A DNA stretch of 64,000 nt, taken from assembly GCA_002421605.1 (NCBI GenBank), contig DISJ01000009.1, positions 253,717-317,716 of the forward strand, written 5' to 3'. How positions within the stretch are numbered: position 1 is the first letter of the stretch; each line of letters begins with the position of its first letter. The notes beneath the pieces were generated by a model, which saw only the letters and a list, made by a program, of their open reading frames with translations, searched no databases and was not told the origin of the DNA. Shown in pieces: positions 17,198 to 26,124 of the stretch. This stretch comes from Rhodobacteraceae bacterium UBA6213. Its GTDB lineage: Bacteria > Pseudomonadota > Alphaproteobacteria > Rhodobacterales > Rhodobacteraceae. The translations under genes and the position numbers were made by a program.

Positions 17198-17534
17198 CTT
17201 CGGCCTTGTTTTCCCCACACCTGCTCTTTCTAGTGGCGCCAAGGGCGAAAGCAAACCGATCCGAACAAGGCCATGCAGAAATCGCCCTTTGGGGCACAAG
17301 CTGGCGCGATTTATCACCGGCTAGAGGACTTGCGAACAGGGCATTCTGCGCACGTGATTTGGGGCGGCTTTTGGCCGCGAAGCGGCGCGGCTCCTGCCAT
17401 TCTGGCTGGCTGCGGCAATAAAGCCGGTGGTTTTGGCCCTCACCGCGCACAAAGTGGCGGTTTGCCCCGCGCAGCGAGGTTGAGGCAGGGCAGAAGCGGG
17501 CGTATGCAGCGTTGAACGTATGAGGAGTCGCGTC
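17198..17534. other. Intergenic spacer between divergent mutS and malic enzyme genes
   Basis: These 337 bp separate two divergent genes and must contain both promoters. The sequence is GC-rich with short self-complementary stretches, for example TTGGCCGCGAAGCGGC near 17372. Small open frames cross it on both strands but lack ribosome sites or recognisable domains. The ribosome site for the downstream gene is GAGGAG at 17522-17527. No further element is supported. Confidence 0.5.
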
Positions 17535-19802
17535 ATGTCAAGCAAGCACCGTATCACGCCAGAAGAAGCGCTCGCCTACCACCTCGATCCGCGCCCTGGA
17601 AAGTACGAGATTTCGGCCACCAAGCCGATGCACACGCAACGCGACCTCAGCCTTGCCTACAGCCCCGGTGTTGCGGTGCCGGTTCAGGCAATCGCGGATG
17701 ACCCCGAAACGGCCTATGACTATACCGTCAAGGGCAACATGGTCGCCGTAGTAACAAACGGAACCGCCATTTTGGGCATGGGCAACCTTGGCGCGCTGGC
17801 CGCCAAGCCAGTAATGGAAGGCAAGGCGGTTCTGTTCAAACGCTTTGCCGACGTGAACGCGATCGATATAGAGCTTGATACCGAAGACCCTGAAGAAATC
17901 ATCTTGGCGGTAAAACTGATGGCGCCGACTTTCGGCGGCATCAACCTTGAAGACATCAAGGCGCCGGAATGCTTCATCATCGAGCAGCGGCTGAAGGAAA
18001 TCTGCGACATTCCGGTGTTTCACGACGACCAGCACGGCACCGCGGTCATCTGCGCGGCCGGGATGATCAACGCGCTCGAAATTACGGGCAAGCGGATCGA
18101 AGATTGCAGGATCGTGCTGAATGGCGCTGGGGCGGCCGGAATTGCCTGCCTAGAGCTGCTCAAGACCATGGGCGCACAACACGACAACTGCATCATGTGC
18201 GACACCAAAGGCGTGATCTATCAGGGTCGCACCGAGGGCATGAATCAATGGAAGTCGGCCCACGCTGCGCGTACTGACGCGCGCACGCTCACCGACGCAA
18301 TGAATGGCGCCGATGTATTCCTTGGCGTTTCTGCCAAGGGCGCGGTTACGCCCGAGATGGTGGCCAGCATGGCCCCGAACCCGGTCATTTTCGCCATGGC
18401 GAACCCCGACCCAGAGATCACCCCTGAAGAGGTGAACGCCGTGCGCAGTGATGCGATCATGGCGACGGGGCGTTCTGACTACCCCAATCAGGTCAACAAT
18501 GTTCTGGGCTTTCCCTACCTTTTCCGTGGCGCGCTCGACATTCATGCGCGCGCAATCAACGATGAGATGAAGCTAGCCTGCGCGCGCGCGCTCGCTGGGT
18601 TGGCGCGCGAAGACGTGCCAGACGAAGTGGCAATGGCCTACGGGCGCAAGCTGAACTTTGGGCGCGATTATATCATTCCCACGCCATTCGACCCGCGGCT
18701 GATCTATACGATTCCGCAGGCGGTGGCGAAAGCGGGCATGGAAACGGGCGTGGCGCGCCGCCCCATCATCGACATGGCAGCGTATGAGCTAAGCTTAAAG
18801 ACGCGGATGGACCCGACGGCAGCGATTCTGCAAGGCATCCACAGCCGCGCCAGAGCGGCGCAGGCACGCATGATCTTTGCCGAAGGCGATGACCCGCGTG
18901 TGCTGCGCGCGGCCGTAGCATGGCAGCGGTCCGGTCAGGGCAAAGCGCTGGTTGTTGGTCGCGAATCGGATGTGAAGGCCAAGCTCGAGGCGGTTGGGCT
19001 GGGGGATGCGGTACGCGAGCTGACCGTGGTGAACTCGGCCAACAGCCGCCACATAGAAACCTACCGCGATTTTATCTATCGTCGCTTGCAACGCAGGGGT
19101 GTTGACCGCGAAGATGCACACCGCCTTGCCAACCGCGACCGCCACGTTTTTGCGGCCCTTATGCTGGCGCATGGCCACGGCGACGGCATGGTTACAGGTG
19201 TTACCCGCAAGGGCGCGCACGTCATGGCGATGATCAACAACGTCTTCGACGCAAAAGCCTCGGACGGCGCAGTTGGCATCACGGCGGTGCTGAAAAAAGG
19301 GCGCATCGTTTTGATTGGCGATACTCTGGTGCACGAATGGCCCGACGAACATGACCTTGCCGACATCGCCGAACGCGGCGCGCAAGTGGCGCGCGGGCTG
19401 GGGTTGGTGCCGCGGGTCGCGTTTCTTTCGTTCTCGACCTTCGGCTATCCGGTCAGCGAACGGGCAACGAAAATGTATGAGGCAGCCAAAGTGCTCGACG
19501 AACGCCACGTCGATTTCGAATACGAAGGCGAAATGACCGTGGATGTTGCGCTCAATACCGAGCAGATGGCCAATTACCCCTTCTGCCGTCTGACCGGCCC
19601 AGCCAACGTGCTGGTGGTTCCGGCACGGCACTCTGCCTCGATCTCGATCAAGCTGATGCAAGAGATGGCGGGCGCAACCGTAATCGGGCCAATTCTGACT
19701 GGGGTGGAAAAACCCATCCAGATCTGCTCGACCGTCTCAACGGTGAACGACATTCTCAACATGGCGGCGATTGCTGCCTGCAGACTGGGGCAAAACCGCT
19801 GA
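17535..19802 (+). CDS. maeB: NADP-dependent malic enzyme with C-terminal phosphotransacetylase-like domain (MaeB type)
   Basis: Oxidatively decarboxylates malate to pyruvate with NADP, supplying NADPH and pyruvate during growth on organic acids. The 755-residue protein has the malic N-terminal domain with SLAYSPGVA, an NAD(P)-binding domain with LNGAGAAGIACLELL near residue 195 and FAMANPDPEITPEE, then from about residue 430 a phosphate acetyltransferase-like domain of the regulatory kind found in MaeB. The ATG at 17535 is set by GAGGAG 7 bases upstream. Acetyl-CoA inhibition through the C-terminal domain is known for homologues. Confidence 0.95.
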   Translation: MSSKHRITPEEALAYHLDPRPGKYEISATKPMHTQRDLSLAYSPGVAVPVQAIADDPETAYDYTVKGNMVAVVTNGTAILGMGNLGALAAKPVMEGKAVLFKRFADVNAIDIELDTEDPEEIILAVKLMAPTFGGINLEDIKAPECFIIEQRLKEICDIPVFHDDQHGTAVICAAGMINALEITGKRIEDCRIVLNGAGAAGIACLELLKTMGAQHDNCIMCDTKGVIYQGRTEGMNQWKSAHAARTDARTLTDAMNGADVFLGVSAKGAVTPEMVASMAPNPVIFAMANPDPEITPEEVNAVRSDAIMATGRSDYPNQVNNVLGFPYLFRGALDIHARAINDEMKLACARALAGLAREDVPDEVAMAYGRKLNFGRDYIIPTPFDPRLIYTIPQAVAKAGMETGVARRPIIDMAAYELSLKTRMDPTAAILQGIHSRARAAQARMIFAEGDDPRVLRAAVAWQRSGQGKALVVGRESDVKAKLEAVGLGDAVRELTVVNSANSRHIETYRDFIYRRLQRRGVDREDAHRLANRDRHVFAALMLAHGHGDGMVTGVTRKGAHVMAMINNVFDAKASDGAVGITAVLKKGRIVLIGDTLVHEWPDEHDLADIAERGAQVARGLGLVPRVAFLSFSTFGYPVSERATKMYEAAKVLDERHVDFEYEGEMTVDVALNTEQMANYPFCRLTGPANVLVVPARHSASISIKLMQEMAGATVIGPILTGVEKPIQICSTVSTVNDILNMAAIAACRLGQNR

Positions 19803-19845
19803 CAGAAGCCAAATGGCATTTGCGCGATGAAAAGGGAGTCGGCGT

Positions 19846-20724
19846 GTGACGATCTGGAACCTTGGCTCAATCAACATCGATCACTTTTACCGCCTACCGC
19901 ACCTGCCCGCGCCCGGCGAAACGCTGGCGGCTGACAGCTATGCGATGGGTCTTGGCGGCAAGGGCGCGAACCAGTCGGTTGCGGCGGTGCGCGCGGGCGC
20001 GCGGGTCTATCACATCGGCGGCGTGGGCCCGGAGGGCTGGGCGCTAGAGCGGTTGCAGAGTTTCGGCGTTGATTGTCGTTATGTCGAGCGGTGCGCAGAC
20101 GCTGGTGGGCACGCGATTATTAGCGTCGATAAAGCGGGCGAAAACGCGATCGTGCTTTTTGCCGGAGCGAACCGCGCCTTTGGTTTTGCGGGGGTCGAGG
20201 CGGCGCTGCAAAAGGCGGTGCCGGGCGATACGCTGTTGCTGCAAAACGAAACAGCACATCAGGCACAAGCGGCAGAACTGGCGCGGGCAAAGGGGATGCG
20301 AGTGATCTATTCCGCAGCGCCGTTTGATGTAGAAGCCGTGCGCGCGGTGCTACCGCACATCACGCTGCTGGTGCTGAACGCGGTAGAGGCCGCGCAGCTT
20401 TCGCAGGCGCTGGGGTTAGCGCTTGATAAGCTGTTGGTGCCGCAGGTTCTGGTAACGCGCGGCAGCGACGGTGCCGAATGGCATGATCTGGCAAGCGGAG
20501 AAGCGGTGCGGCAGGCCGCATTCGCGGTGGACGTGGTCGATACCACCGGCGCGGGCGATACCTTTGCGGGTTACTTCGCGGCGGCGCGCGACGCGAGCCA
20601 ACCGCCAGCCGAGGCGCTGCGGCTGGCATCTGCCGCGGCGGCGCTTAAGGTTACGCGTTCAGGCACCGCCGATGCCATTCCTGCGCGCGCCGAAGTAGAG
20701 GCATTTCTGAAATCGAGGGTGTGA
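19846..20724 (+). CDS. PfkB family carbohydrate kinase, ribokinase-like
   Basis: The 292-residue protein has both PfkB signatures: GGKGANQSVAAVRAGA near residues 38-53 and DTTGAGDTFAGYFAAA near 232-247, where the Asp of GAGD is the catalytic base. Overall length and N-terminal WNLGSINIDHFYR resemble RbsK and related sugar or nucleoside kinases. No ribose transporter or regulator is nearby; the gene overlaps an FAH-family hydrolase gene by TGATG, so the two are probably co-translated. Substrate unknown; ribose is only the family default. GTG start with AAGGGAG upstream. Confidence 0.85.
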   Translation: MTIWNLGSINIDHFYRLPHLPAPGETLAADSYAMGLGGKGANQSVAAVRAGARVYHIGGVGPEGWALERLQSFGVDCRYVERCADAGGHAIISVDKAGENAIVLFAGANRAFGFAGVEAALQKAVPGDTLLLQNETAHQAQAAELARAKGMRVIYSAAPFDVEAVRAVLPHITLLVLNAVEAAQLSQALGLALDKLLVPQVLVTRGSDGAEWHDLASGEAVRQAAFAVDVVDTTGAGDTFAGYFAAARDASQPPAEALRLASAAAALKVTRSGTADAIPARAEVEAFLKSRV

Positions 20725-21419
20725 TGGCCTATCTGTTTGACCCCGAGCCGATCCGCACGGCAAAAGTGCAGGGCGAGAGCCTGTTTTACCCCGTGCGGCG
20801 GATCTTTTGCGTTGGGCGAAACTACGCTGAACACGCGCGCGAAATGGGTGGCGAGGTGGACCGCGAGGCACCCTTCTATTTTACCAAATCTGCGCTGGCG
20901 CTGACAGAATCCGGCGCGACCGTCGCCTATCCGCCCGGTACGTCAGATTACCACCACGAGATGGAGTTCGTGATAGCGCTTGGCGCACCCGCGTTCCGCA
21001 TTGCGCCGGCAGCAGTGCCGGGGGTGGTACTCGGCTATGCTGCTGGGCTTGATATGACGCGGCGCGATTTGCAAGGTGCGGCAAAGGAAAAGCGGCGCCC
21101 TTGGGATACCGGCAAAGATTTCGAACATTCGGCGGTGATGGGGCCGATCACCCGCGCCGCAGCGTTTGGTGACGTGGGGCCGCAGGCAATCACACTTTCA
21201 GTGAACGGCACGCCCCGGCAGGCGGCGCATTTGGCCGATATGGTCTGGAATGTTGCCGAAATCGTCAGCCATCTTTCAACGCTGTATCACCTTGGGCCGG
21301 GCGATCTGATCTACACCGGCACCCCCGCCGGGATAGGTGCGGTTGCGCCGGGCGACGTGCTTGAAGGGCGAATCGACGGGTTGGCGCCGGTTCGGTTGAC
21401 GATCGGCGCACCAGAATAG
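20724..21419 (+). CDS. Fumarylacetoacetate hydrolase (FAH) family protein
   Basis: The 231-residue single-domain protein contains FCVGRNYAEHAREMG, the metal-binding acids in YHHEMEFVIALG (residues about 73-84), GLDMTRRDLQ and the GDLIYTGTPAGIG signature (about 193-205). This pattern is closest to fumarylpyruvate hydrolases and oxaloacetate tautomerase/decarboxylase-like members (YcgM, FAHD1). Its context with a sugar kinase and malic enzyme does not suggest aromatic degradation, so an oxaloacetate-directed housekeeping role is possible but unproven. The ATG overlaps the kinase stop as TGATG. Confidence 0.85.
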   Translation: MAYLFDPEPIRTAKVQGESLFYPVRRIFCVGRNYAEHAREMGGEVDREAPFYFTKSALALTESGATVAYPPGTSDYHHEMEFVIALGAPAFRIAPAAVPGVVLGYAAGLDMTRRDLQGAAKEKRRPWDTGKDFEHSAVMGPITRAAAFGDVGPQAITLSVNGTPRQAAHLADMVWNVAEIVSHLSTLYHLGPGDLIYTGTPAGIGAVAPGDVLEGRIDGLAPVRLTIGAPE

Positions 21420-21509
21420 CTGGACGCAGGGCTTCGAAAGTCCTCTAACCGACGCTGGCATTCTTATTCGCGCCCGCTTAGCTTTTGGCAAACAGCCAAC
21501 GGGGGCATC

Positions 21510-22409
21510 ATGGCCGAACAGGTTACAACGCATCAGGCCGAAGAAGATGCGCGCAACGAAGATATCCTGATCTGGGTCAACGGGCGGCTTCTGCCAAAAG
21601 CGCAGGCAGTCGTTTCGGTCTATGACTCGGGTTTCATGCTGGGTGATGGCGTGTGGGAAGGGATGCGGCTTTACGATGGGCGCTGGGCATTTCTAGATGA
21701 ACATATAGAACGGCTTTTTGAAGCAGCGAAGGCAATCGATCTTGCTATCGGCATGAGCCCGGAACAGGTGGTTTCCGCCTTGTCAGAGACACAAATCGCC
21801 AACGGCTTTGTAACCGATTGCCACGCCAGGCTGATGGTGACGCGGGGCGTCAAGCATCGGCCTTTTCAGCACCCGTCGTTGTCACGCCAAGGGCCGACCG
21901 TGGTGATTATCATGGAACATTCACGGCCAAAAATTCCACGCCCGATTCGGCTGGCCACCGTGCCCCAGATCCGCGGTCTGCCGATGAGTCAGGACCCAAA
22001 GCTTAACAGCCATTCCAAGCTCAACTGCATTCTTGCCTGCATCGCCGCCGAAAAGGCCGGCGCAGACGAGGCGCTGATGCTGGATGTGCATGGCTTTGTG
22101 AACACCACCAACGCCTGCAACTTTTTCATCGTGCGCAAGGGCGAGGTTTGGACCTCGACAGGCGATTACTGCATGAACGGAATCACCCGCGCGAAAGTGA
22201 TCGATCTGTGCCGGGCAAATGACATTCCGGTCTTTCAGCGAAATTTTGGCTTGTTAGAGACGTATTCGGCCGACGAAGCCTTTCTGACCGGCTCATTTGG
22301 TGCGCAAACTCCGGTAGAAAGCGTCGATGGGCGCGTGATCGGCGCGGGGCAGATGGGGCCGTTGACCGAACGCTTGCGCGGGCTTTACAAGGCGCTGGTG
22401 CTGGCATGA
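21510..22409 (+). CDS. Class IV pyridoxal-phosphate aminotransferase, unusual subfamily
   Basis: The 299-residue protein has the class IV fold: SVYDSGFMLGDGVWEGMRLY (about 36-55), a likely Schiff-base lysine at QDPK (Lys164; Lys170 is the alternative), and NGITRAKVIDLCR. In the motif where branched-chain and D-amino acid aminotransferases have a glutamate contacting the pyridine nitrogen (GxVxE), this protein has GFVNT, so that glutamate appears to be threonine. It is distinct from the regular IlvE at 47.5 kb. It overlaps by ATGA with a sulfotransferase-like gene, suggesting joint action on an unknown amino compound. GGGGGC precedes the ATG. Confidence 0.85.
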   Translation: MAEQVTTHQAEEDARNEDILIWVNGRLLPKAQAVVSVYDSGFMLGDGVWEGMRLYDGRWAFLDEHIERLFEAAKAIDLAIGMSPEQVVSALSETQIANGFVTDCHARLMVTRGVKHRPFQHPSLSRQGPTVVIIMEHSRPKIPRPIRLATVPQIRGLPMSQDPKLNSHSKLNCILACIAAEKAGADEALMLDVHGFVNTTNACNFFIVRKGEVWTSTGDYCMNGITRAKVIDLCRANDIPVFQRNFGLLETYSADEAFLTGSFGAQTPVESVDGRVIGAGQMGPLTERLRGLYKALVLA

Positions 22410-23125
22410 AAATCGCCATGTGGTCCGGTCCGCGCAATCTTTCGACGGCGCTGATGTATTCCTTTGCCGCGCGCGGCGATTGCGCGGTTTGGGACGAGCC
22501 GTTTTATTCCGCCTATCTTGCCGCGACCGCGACCGAGCATCCGATGCGCGACGCGGTCATTGCCGCCGGTCAGCCTGACGCGCGCAAGGTCGCCGCCGCT
22601 TGCACCGGTCCAATTCCGCAAGGTCAGAGCCTATTTTACCAAAAGCAGATGACGCTGCACATGATCCCGACGTTTGATCGCGGCTTCATGCGCCAGCTGA
22701 CTAACGTTTTCTTGATCCGCCATCCTGCGCGGGTGGTGGCAAGCTATTCCAAAAAGCGTGAAAGCCCCACACTGGCGGATATCGGCTATGCACAGCAGGC
22801 CGAACTGTTTGACGAAGTGGCAGATTGGTTGGGTCATGCGCCCGTGGTGATCGATTGCGCCGATATCCGGGCAAACCCTGAAACCGTGCTGCGTGGGCTA
22901 TGTGCGGCGCTTGGCATCGAATTTCGCGCATCGATGCTGCACTGGCCTTCCGGGCCCAAGCCTTATGACGGCGCTTGGGCGCCGCATTGGTATGGCGCGG
23001 TGCATGCATCAACCGGGTTCGAGGGTGCTGAAGGCCCGCTGCCGCCGCTTGCAGGCGACTATGCGCGCCTGTCCGAAGCCGCGCTACCCTATTACGAACG
23101 GCTTGCCGCGCAGAAGCTCGGTTAA
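22406..23125 (+). CDS. Sulfotransferase-like P-loop protein
   Basis: The 239-residue protein starts MKIAMWSGPRNLSTALMYSF, a phosphosulfate-binding loop of the sulfotransferase type (WSGPRNLSTAL, residues 6-16), and has FLIRHPARVVASYSK near 97-111, matching the 3'-phosphate-binding Arg/Ser motif. Such short proteins are often mislabelled as hydrolases or aminotransferases because they sit beside class IV aminotransferases, as here (ATGA overlap). The acceptor molecule is unknown. It may not use PAPS; some family members bind other phosphorylated donors. Confidence 0.75.
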   Translation: MKIAMWSGPRNLSTALMYSFAARGDCAVWDEPFYSAYLAATATEHPMRDAVIAAGQPDARKVAAACTGPIPQGQSLFYQKQMTLHMIPTFDRGFMRQLTNVFLIRHPARVVASYSKKRESPTLADIGYAQQAELFDEVADWLGHAPVVIDCADIRANPETVLRGLCAALGIEFRASMLHWPSGPKPYDGAWAPHWYGAVHASTGFEGAEGPLPPLAGDYARLSEAALPYYERLAAQKLG

Positions 23126-23277
23126 CCAGACCTTTCAGTTAACACGCGGATTCGCCTCGTTTTTTCAGAATACGAAGCTTGTGGGCGCCGGTATCTGCCG
23201 CTAGAAATACCAAACGGACCAGTAGGGCCGGGGCCTTTCATATTCGCGTGTGGTGCTAGGGGAGCACGTGGGGTGGT

Positions 23278-23317
23278 GGAGGGTCCTGGGCAGGGGTGCC
23301 GGGGCCCTCCTGCTTTT
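23278..23317 (+). terminator. Strong hairpin, probable rho-independent terminator
   Basis: A 9-bp stem (23278-23286 with 23102-type G/C pairing at 23302-23310, one G-T pair) is extended by an inner GGCA/TGCC stem (23289-23292 with 23297-23300) and a GGGG loop, then followed by TGCTTTT. It follows the aminotransferase/sulfotransferase operon by 150 bp and abuts the stop of the convergent EVE gene. The poly-T is short, so termination efficiency is uncertain. Confidence 0.6.
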
Positions 23318-23736
23318 CAAGGGTCCACACCGCCCAATTCGCAAATCACTCGCCACTCTTCATCCGTCACCGGCTGCACCGAAAGTCGCGAGTTGGTGAC
23401 AAGCGCCATATTCGCAAGCCGCAGGTCGGCGCGCACCTCGATCAGGCTGATCGGGCGGCGCAGCGGCCAAAGTGCGCGAATATCGACACAATCCCAGCGC
23501 GGATCTTCGGTGGTGCTGTCGGGGTGCGAAAGCGCCGCCACCTCAACAATCCCGACGATTTCTTTGCCAACGTTGGAATGGTAGAAAAACCCGCGATCAC
23601 CCAGCTGCATGGCGCGCATGTTGTTGCGCGCCTGATAGTTGCGCACGCCGTGCCATTCTTCGGCGGCGGGTGCCTTGGCCATCTGATCGGCCCAGCCCCA
23701 GACATCAGGCTCGGATTTGAACAGCCATTTCGCCAT
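23317..23736 (-). CDS. EVE domain protein
   Basis: The 139-residue protein begins MAKWLFKSEPDVWGWADQ and contains WHGVRNYQARNNMRAMQLGD and FFYHSN, the EVE fold related to PUA and YTH domains that reads modified bases in RNA or DNA. Stand-alone EVE proteins are widespread in proteobacteria and their ligands are mostly unknown. The ATG at 23736 overlaps the yciI-like stop (ATGA), making it the last gene of a tsaD-gpsA-yciI-EVE operon. The upstream in-frame extension to 23817 is not family-like. Confidence 0.9.
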   Translation of the reverse strand: MAKWLFKSEPDVWGWADQMAKAPAAEEWHGVRNYQARNNMRAMQLGDRGFFYHSNVGKEIVGIVEVAALSHPDSTTEDPRWDCVDIRALWPLRRPISLIEVRADLRLANMALVTNSRLSVQPVTDEEWRVICELGGVDP

Positions 23737-24005
23737 CAGCCGACGACCTTGCGCCACTCGCTGATGCTGACAGATGCAAATAGGCCCGCCGCGCTGTAGG
23801 GGTCGCCCGCCGCCCAAGCCTCAGCTTCGGCAAGGCTCGGCGCCTCAAGCACGACCAGCGAACCTACGACCTGCCCACCCTCTACCAACGCACCGGCTTG
23901 GCGCACGATGTCGCTGGCCGCGACATACGACAAATGCGCTGGGCGGGTGGCAAGCCGGGTGTCTAGGGCGCCGGGTTGATCACGGCAGATAACGGCAAAA
24001 TACAT
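23736..24005 (-). CDS. YciI-like protein
   Basis: An 89-residue protein with the YCII ferredoxin-like fold: MYFAVICRDQPGALDTRLATRPAHLSYV, where the R..H pair resembles the conserved histidine region, and ending in DPYSAAGLFASVSISEWRKVVG. Function of the family is largely unknown, with possible weak hydrolase or dehydrochlorinase-related activity. The ATG at 24005 is chosen over the GTG at 24011 because AGGAG lies 5 bases before the ATG and directly abuts the GTG. It sits between gpsA and the EVE gene, an order common in alphaproteobacteria. Confidence 0.88.
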   Translation of the reverse strand: MYFAVICRDQPGALDTRLATRPAHLSYVAASDIVRQAGALVEGGQVVGSLVVLEAPSLAEAEAWAAGDPYSAAGLFASVSISEWRKVVG

Positions 24006-24007
24006 GT

Positions 24008-24970
24008 TCACTCCTGTTTAAGCGGGCGCGATAGCAGCGCGCGAGTGGCCTCGGCCACGGTAATGCGATGGTCCACCAGCGCCGTGACCATGCTGGCAAT
24101 CGGCATATCAACGCCAAGCGTTTTGGCCAGAGTAGTGACTGCTTTCGAGGTCGCAACCCCTTCCACTGTGGTGTTAGCGTCAAAACCCGTGCCAGCGCCA
24201 AGCGCCTGACCAAAGCGAAAGTTGCGCGATTGCGCTGAGGTGCAGGTCAACACCAGATCGCCTAGCCCGGAAAGCCCAGAGAGCGTGTCTGGTTGCGCCC
24301 CGCGTGCGGCCGCGAACCGCGTCATTTCCGCAAAACCGCGTGTCATCAGTGCGGCGCGCGCCGAATCACCCAAGCCCGCGCCGATCACCACCCCGGCGGC
24401 AATCGCCACGACGTTTTTCAGCGCGCCGCCCAGTTCGGCACCGACTGTGTCCGTGGTTCGATAAATCCGCAAAACCGGGGTCGATAGCTGCGATTGCATC
24501 GCCTCGCCTGCGCTGTCGCTGCCGCAGGCAAGCGTCAATGCGGTTGGCAGGCCGCGCGCGATGTCGGCAGCAAAGCTCGGCCCGGTTAGCAGCGCGGGCG
24601 TCGACTCGGGGCATGCAGCCGCAATCAGCGCAGTCGGCCCAAGCCCGGTGCCAAGGTCTATACCTTTGGAGCAGGCCACGATTTGGTGCCGTGAAAGCTG
24701 GGACCGATGCTCTGCCAGAAAGCCCGCCATCTGCTGCATCGGCATCGCAAGAAGCAACAGATCGGCGCTTGCCGCTTTGCCAATTTCAGCTGTAACAGAG
24801 ACGTTTTCCGGAAGTTCTACCCCCGGCAGCCGGCGCGTGTTGCATCGGCTGTCGTTCATGTCGGCGGCATGGCGCGCATCGCGCGCCCACAGCGTGACGG
24901 CACCGTTTCGTGCCAGCGCCACCGCCAGTGCCGTGCCAAAAGCGCCTGCGCCAAGAACCCCAATGCTCAT
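24008..24970 (-). CDS. gpsA: Glycerol-3-phosphate dehydrogenase [NAD(P)+]
   Basis: Reduces dihydroxyacetone phosphate to sn-glycerol 3-phosphate, the backbone of phospholipids. The 320-residue cytoplasmic enzyme has GAGAFGTALAVALARNG at 7-23, CSKGID near residue 99, the substrate-binding GPSFAADIARGLPTA near 130-144 and GALKNVVAIAAGV with the catalytic lysine near 183. The start overlaps the tsaD stop by 4 bases. All expected features are present. Confidence 0.96.
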   Translation of the reverse strand: MSIGVLGAGAFGTALAVALARNGAVTLWARDARHAADMNDSRCNTRRLPGVELPENVSVTAEIGKAASADLLLLAMPMQQMAGFLAEHRSQLSRHQIVACSKGIDLGTGLGPTALIAAACPESTPALLTGPSFAADIARGLPTALTLACGSDSAGEAMQSQLSTPVLRIYRTTDTVGAELGGALKNVVAIAAGVVIGAGLGDSARAALMTRGFAEMTRFAAARGAQPDTLSGLSGLGDLVLTCTSAQSRNFRFGQALGAGTGFDANTTVEGVATSKAVTTLAKTLGVDMPIASMVTALVDHRITVAEATRALLSRPLKQE

Positions 24971-26058
24971 GCTTTCGCCCCCTTCTTGCCAGAGCCGAGC
25001 ATGGCCGGGGCGGTTGCGTCAAGCGGCCAGCGTGGGCGCGCCGATAGCGTCATGTCATCGCGCCCACCGGCGCGGAACCGCTCGATCCCCGCCCAGGCGA
25101 TCATCGCGGCGTTGTCGGTGCAAAGCGCGAGTGGTGGCGCGATGAAAGCCGAACCTGCTGCCACAGAAACAGTCTCTAACGCCGCTCGAATGGTCATATT
25201 TGCAGACACGCCACCTGCCACGGCAAAGGCGGGCGAGACAGGGTTTTCGTCCAGATAGAGCGCCAACGCCCGGCGCGATTTTTCGGCCAGCACATCTGCG
25301 ACGGCAGCTTGAAACCCGGCGCAAAGATCGGCGCGGTCTTGCGCGTGCAAACGGCCCAAGACCATGACCCCGTCTCGCGCGCGCAAGAGCGCGGTTTTCA
25401 GCCCGGAAAACGACATGTCGCACCCAGCGCGGTCCAGCAGCGGGCGCGGAAAGGCAAATCGGCGCACATCGCCCCTGGCCGCTTCAGCCTCGACCGCGGG
25501 GCCGCCCGGCTGGGGCAGCGCAAGCAGTTTGGCAGTCTTGTCAAACGCTTCACCGGGCGAATCGTCTATGGTGCCGCCAATACGCGAAAAATCTTCGGGG
25601 CCGCGCACGATCAGAAACTGGCAGTGCCCGCCTGAAACCAGCAGCATCAGATAAGGAAACGCCAACCCATCGGTCAGCCGCGGCGTTAACGCATGCCCGG
25701 CAAGGTGGTTGACCCCCACCAGCGGCAACCCCGCCCCCGCCGCGATGCCTTTGGCGCACATCACCCCCGAAAGCACGCCGCCAATCAGCCCCGGCCCGGC
25801 GGTTACCGCCACCGCAGTCAGATCTGCTAAGGCGATACCGGCGCGCGTCAGCGCCTCTTCAACGCAATAGTCCAGCTTTTCCGCATGGGCGCGGGCGGCA
25901 AGTTCTGGGACGACTCCGCCGAATGGCGCGTGCAACTCTGCCTGGCCCGCCACTACCGAAGCCAGCACTTCGCCGCGCCCATCCCGAATCCGCACCACTG
26001 CCGCTGCGGTGTCATCGCAACTGCTTTCAATACCGAGGAAGGTTAGCGTTTCAGTCAT
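24967..26058 (-). CDS. tsaD: tRNA N6-adenosine threonylcarbamoyltransferase TsaD
   Basis: Transfers threonylcarbamoyl to A37 of ANN-decoding tRNAs together with TsaB and TsaE. The 363-residue ASKHA-fold protein starts MTETLTFLGIESSCDDTAAAV, has the metal-binding HLAGH motif (residues near 118-122), the LMLLVSGGHCQF strand, and LCTDNAAMIAWAG near the end. The ATG at 26058 is preferred to an upstream frame start at 26178, which would overlap hemD. It is divergent from hemD with a 66-bp gap that must hold both promoters. Confidence 0.96.
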   Translation of the reverse strand: MTETLTFLGIESSCDDTAAAVVRIRDGRGEVLASVVAGQAELHAPFGGVVPELAARAHAEKLDYCVEEALTRAGIALADLTAVAVTAGPGLIGGVLSGVMCAKGIAAGAGLPLVGVNHLAGHALTPRLTDGLAFPYLMLLVSGGHCQFLIVRGPEDFSRIGGTIDDSPGEAFDKTAKLLALPQPGGPAVEAEAARGDVRRFAFPRPLLDRAGCDMSFSGLKTALLRARDGVMVLGRLHAQDRADLCAGFQAAVADVLAEKSRRALALYLDENPVSPAFAVAGGVSANMTIRAALETVSVAAGSAFIAPPLALCTDNAAMIAWAGIERFRAGGRDDMTLSARPRWPLDATAPAMLGSGKKGAKA

Positions 26059-26124
26059 GGCGCGCCAGTTGCGGGAATGCTCTGCGGCAGGTAACACCGG
26101 GGGTGAGATCACACAATCCCGGGG

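Noticed and set aside
17273..17515. An 80-residue frame in the mutS-malic enzyme spacer
   Set aside because: No ribosome site, no domain and a composition like random GC-rich translation.
23263..23272. CACGTG-containing sequence as a third parS site
   Set aside because: Only the central hexamer matches; the TTT and AAA arms are missing. The same holds for CACGTG near 17353 and TGTTTCACG near 18017.
26059..26124. Missing hemC between tsaD and hemD as a gene loss
   Set aside because: In Rhodobacterales hemC is often located elsewhere, so its absence here is not evidence of loss.
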